Shown piece after piece: positions 63,078 to 64,000 of a stretch of 64,000 bases of DNA (within the stretch, counting starts at the first letter, position 1; each line of letters opens with the position of its first letter). The stretch comes from Amaricoccus sp047275745 (lineage in GTDB: Bacteria > Pseudomonadota > Alphaproteobacteria > Rhodobacterales > Rhodobacteraceae), in contig NZ_JBKQWU010000009.1 in assembly GCF_047275745.1 (NCBI RefSeq), positions 1 to 64,000 of the forward strand, in the 5' to 3' direction. The notes below the pieces were generated by a model, which saw only the letters and a program-made list of their open reading frames with translations, had not been told where the DNA came from and ran no database searches. The position numbers and the translations under genes are program-made.

Positions 63078-64000
63078 ACGCCGAGGCGCCGCGGCCGGCC
63101 GCGGCTTCCATCGACTGTGTGCACTACGACATCACCGACCTCTGCAACGCGGGCTGCCCGCAATGTCCAAGGACGGACCCGGGAGGCTGCCGTCCCCAGG
63201 ACTGGCTCGCCAAACACGCGTCGAGCCTCGAAGAGTTTCGCGCCTACAGCCCACCGGAGCTTCTGGCCGGGCTCGAATCGGCGTATTTCTGCGGCAATTA
63301 CGGCGACGCCGCCGTGGTGCCGGATCTGATCGAGATCCTGCGCTACTGCTGGGAGGCGAATCCGAAGCTGAAACTCCAGCTTCATACCAACGCGGGAATG
63401 CGCGGGCGCGACTGGTGGGGCGCACTCGCCGAGGCGGCGAAGGGCAAGCGGTTCGAGGTCGTCGCAGCGATCGACGGGGCGAGCCAGGAGACGAACAGCC
63501 TCTACCGGGTGCGGACCGATTTCGCCCGCGTCATCGGCAATCTGACCGCCTTCATCGACAAGGGCGGCAGGGCCCAGTGGCGGATGCTGGTCTTCCGCCA
63601 CAACGAGCACGAGGTTGCGAAGGCCGAGGCGATGGCGAAGCAACTCGGCTTCGTGGGCTTTCGAGCCTATCCGTCGAACCGGTTCAACGGGCCGGACTTC
63701 CGCTACACCCTCGGCGGGCGGGAATTCGTGCTGGAGCCGCCGACGGCCAAGGTGGCGCCAAAGGTGGAAGGCCGGCATTCGATCGACCGGGAGGAAGTCA
63801 CGCGGACCGAGGCCTATATCGACTGCGAGGCGATCCGGAAATCGACGGCCTATCTCGATTTCGAAGGCTATCTGCTGCCCTGCTGCTACTTCGGCCGGCG
63901 GCTCTACATTCACCACCACGGCGGCGCCGCGCGGGATGACAAGGTTCTGGCGGCGCTCTTCGACGAATTCGACATGGAGCGGCTGAATGTCGCGCGCCAC
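63074..64000 (+). CDS. Radical SAM/SPASM-like enzyme, partial (runs off the window)
   Basis: Open from GTG 63074 to the window edge, 309 codons, no stop. The cluster motif CNAGCPQC (CX3CX2C, Cys24/28/31) sits after VHYDITDL. The core continues with AYFCGNYGDAAVVPDLIEIL, LQLHTNAGMRG and VVAAIDGASQETNSLYR, a typical radical SAM barrel; near the end DFEGYLLPCCYFGRR looks like the start of a SPASM auxiliary-cluster domain. Enzymes of this shape modify peptides, sugars or other small molecules. It overlaps miaB by 4 bases, so is co-translated. Function unknown; the usual alphaproteobacterial miaB neighbour is phoH, not this. Confidence 0.85.
   Translation, partial: MNAEAPRPAAASIDCVHYDITDLCNAGCPQCPRTDPGGCRPQDWLAKHASSLEEFRAYSPPELLAGLESAYFCGNYGDAAVVPDLIEILRYCWEANPKLKLQLHTNAGMRGRDWWGALAEAAKGKRFEVVAAIDGASQETNSLYRVRTDFARVIGNLTAFIDKGGRAQWRMLVFRHNEHEVAKAEAMAKQLGFVGFRAYPSNRFNGPDFRYTLGGREFVLEPPTAKVAPKVEGRHSIDREEVTRTEAYIDCEAIRKSTAYLDFEGYLLPCCYFGRRLYIHHHGGAARDDKVLAALFDEFDMERLNVARH

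Overview
The window looks like about 64 kb of chromosome from a high-GC alphaproteobacterium, most likely of the Rhodobacterales (Rhodobacteraceae) type. This is inferred from gene content: a murG-murC-murB-ddl-ftsQ-ftsA-ftsZ-lpxC-bamD-recN run, an irr / fabA-fabB-fabI block, a bolA / dnaJ-like / cobS / cobT block, MucR next to miaB, and ectoine catabolism genes. Most of the window is ordinary core genome with tight, often overlapping, start and stop codons (ATGA, GTGA, TTGA).

Layout: 1-1081 is the end of a decayed mobile element. It holds an IS110-type transposase N-terminal relic, the N-terminal part of a tyrosine recombinase, and the 5' half of a tRNA-Arg(CCU) gene broken exactly in the anticodon loop. 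Then come lipA (-) and psuG (+), and a four-gene MCE lipid-transport operon (STAS-fused mlaE, mlaF, long mlaD, lipoprotein; -). Next is doeA-doeB-argE plus a sodium/solute symporter (+), followed by a LysR regulator (-). From 14.5 to 28.1 kb is the second half of the division and cell-wall (dcw) cluster, ftsW to ftsZ with a clear terminator, followed by lpxC, bamD and recN. From 28.2 to 39.4 kb, mostly on the minus strand, are a DUF427 protein, an Xaa-Pro aminopeptidase, a GIY-YIG protein in a lower-GC islet, a zinc-ribbon metallopeptidase, a small membrane protein, cobT-cobS, a J-domain protein, bolA (+), a DUF4177 protein and gatB.

From 39.5 to 49.5 kb is a looser region: small lipoproteins, an unrecognised acidic protein, an acyltransferase, pepN, a puuD-like amidotransferase, crcB, a CAP-RTX calcium-binding protein, a 2-hydroxyacid dehydrogenase and an SH3 protein. 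From 49.6 to 54.8 kb are irr (-) and fabA-fabB-fabI, followed by a hydrolase and a threonine dehydratase-like gene. From 54.8 to 64 kb are an FMN reductase, a flavin/GcvT-type dehydrogenase, a lipoprotein, an M3 peptidase, mucR, miaB and a radical SAM/SPASM gene that runs off the right edge.

Working together: ftsW/murG/murC/murB/ddl/ftsQ/ftsA/ftsZ build and place septal wall, lpxC and bamD serve the outer membrane, and the MCE operon handles its lipid balance. fabA/fabB/fabI with Irr link unsaturated fatty acid synthesis to an iron regulator by position only. I found no CRISPR array, no complete prophage and no clear defence island. The least explained parts are the broken tRNA junction, the acidic 40 kb protein, the CAP-RTX protein and the miaB-coupled radical SAM gene.
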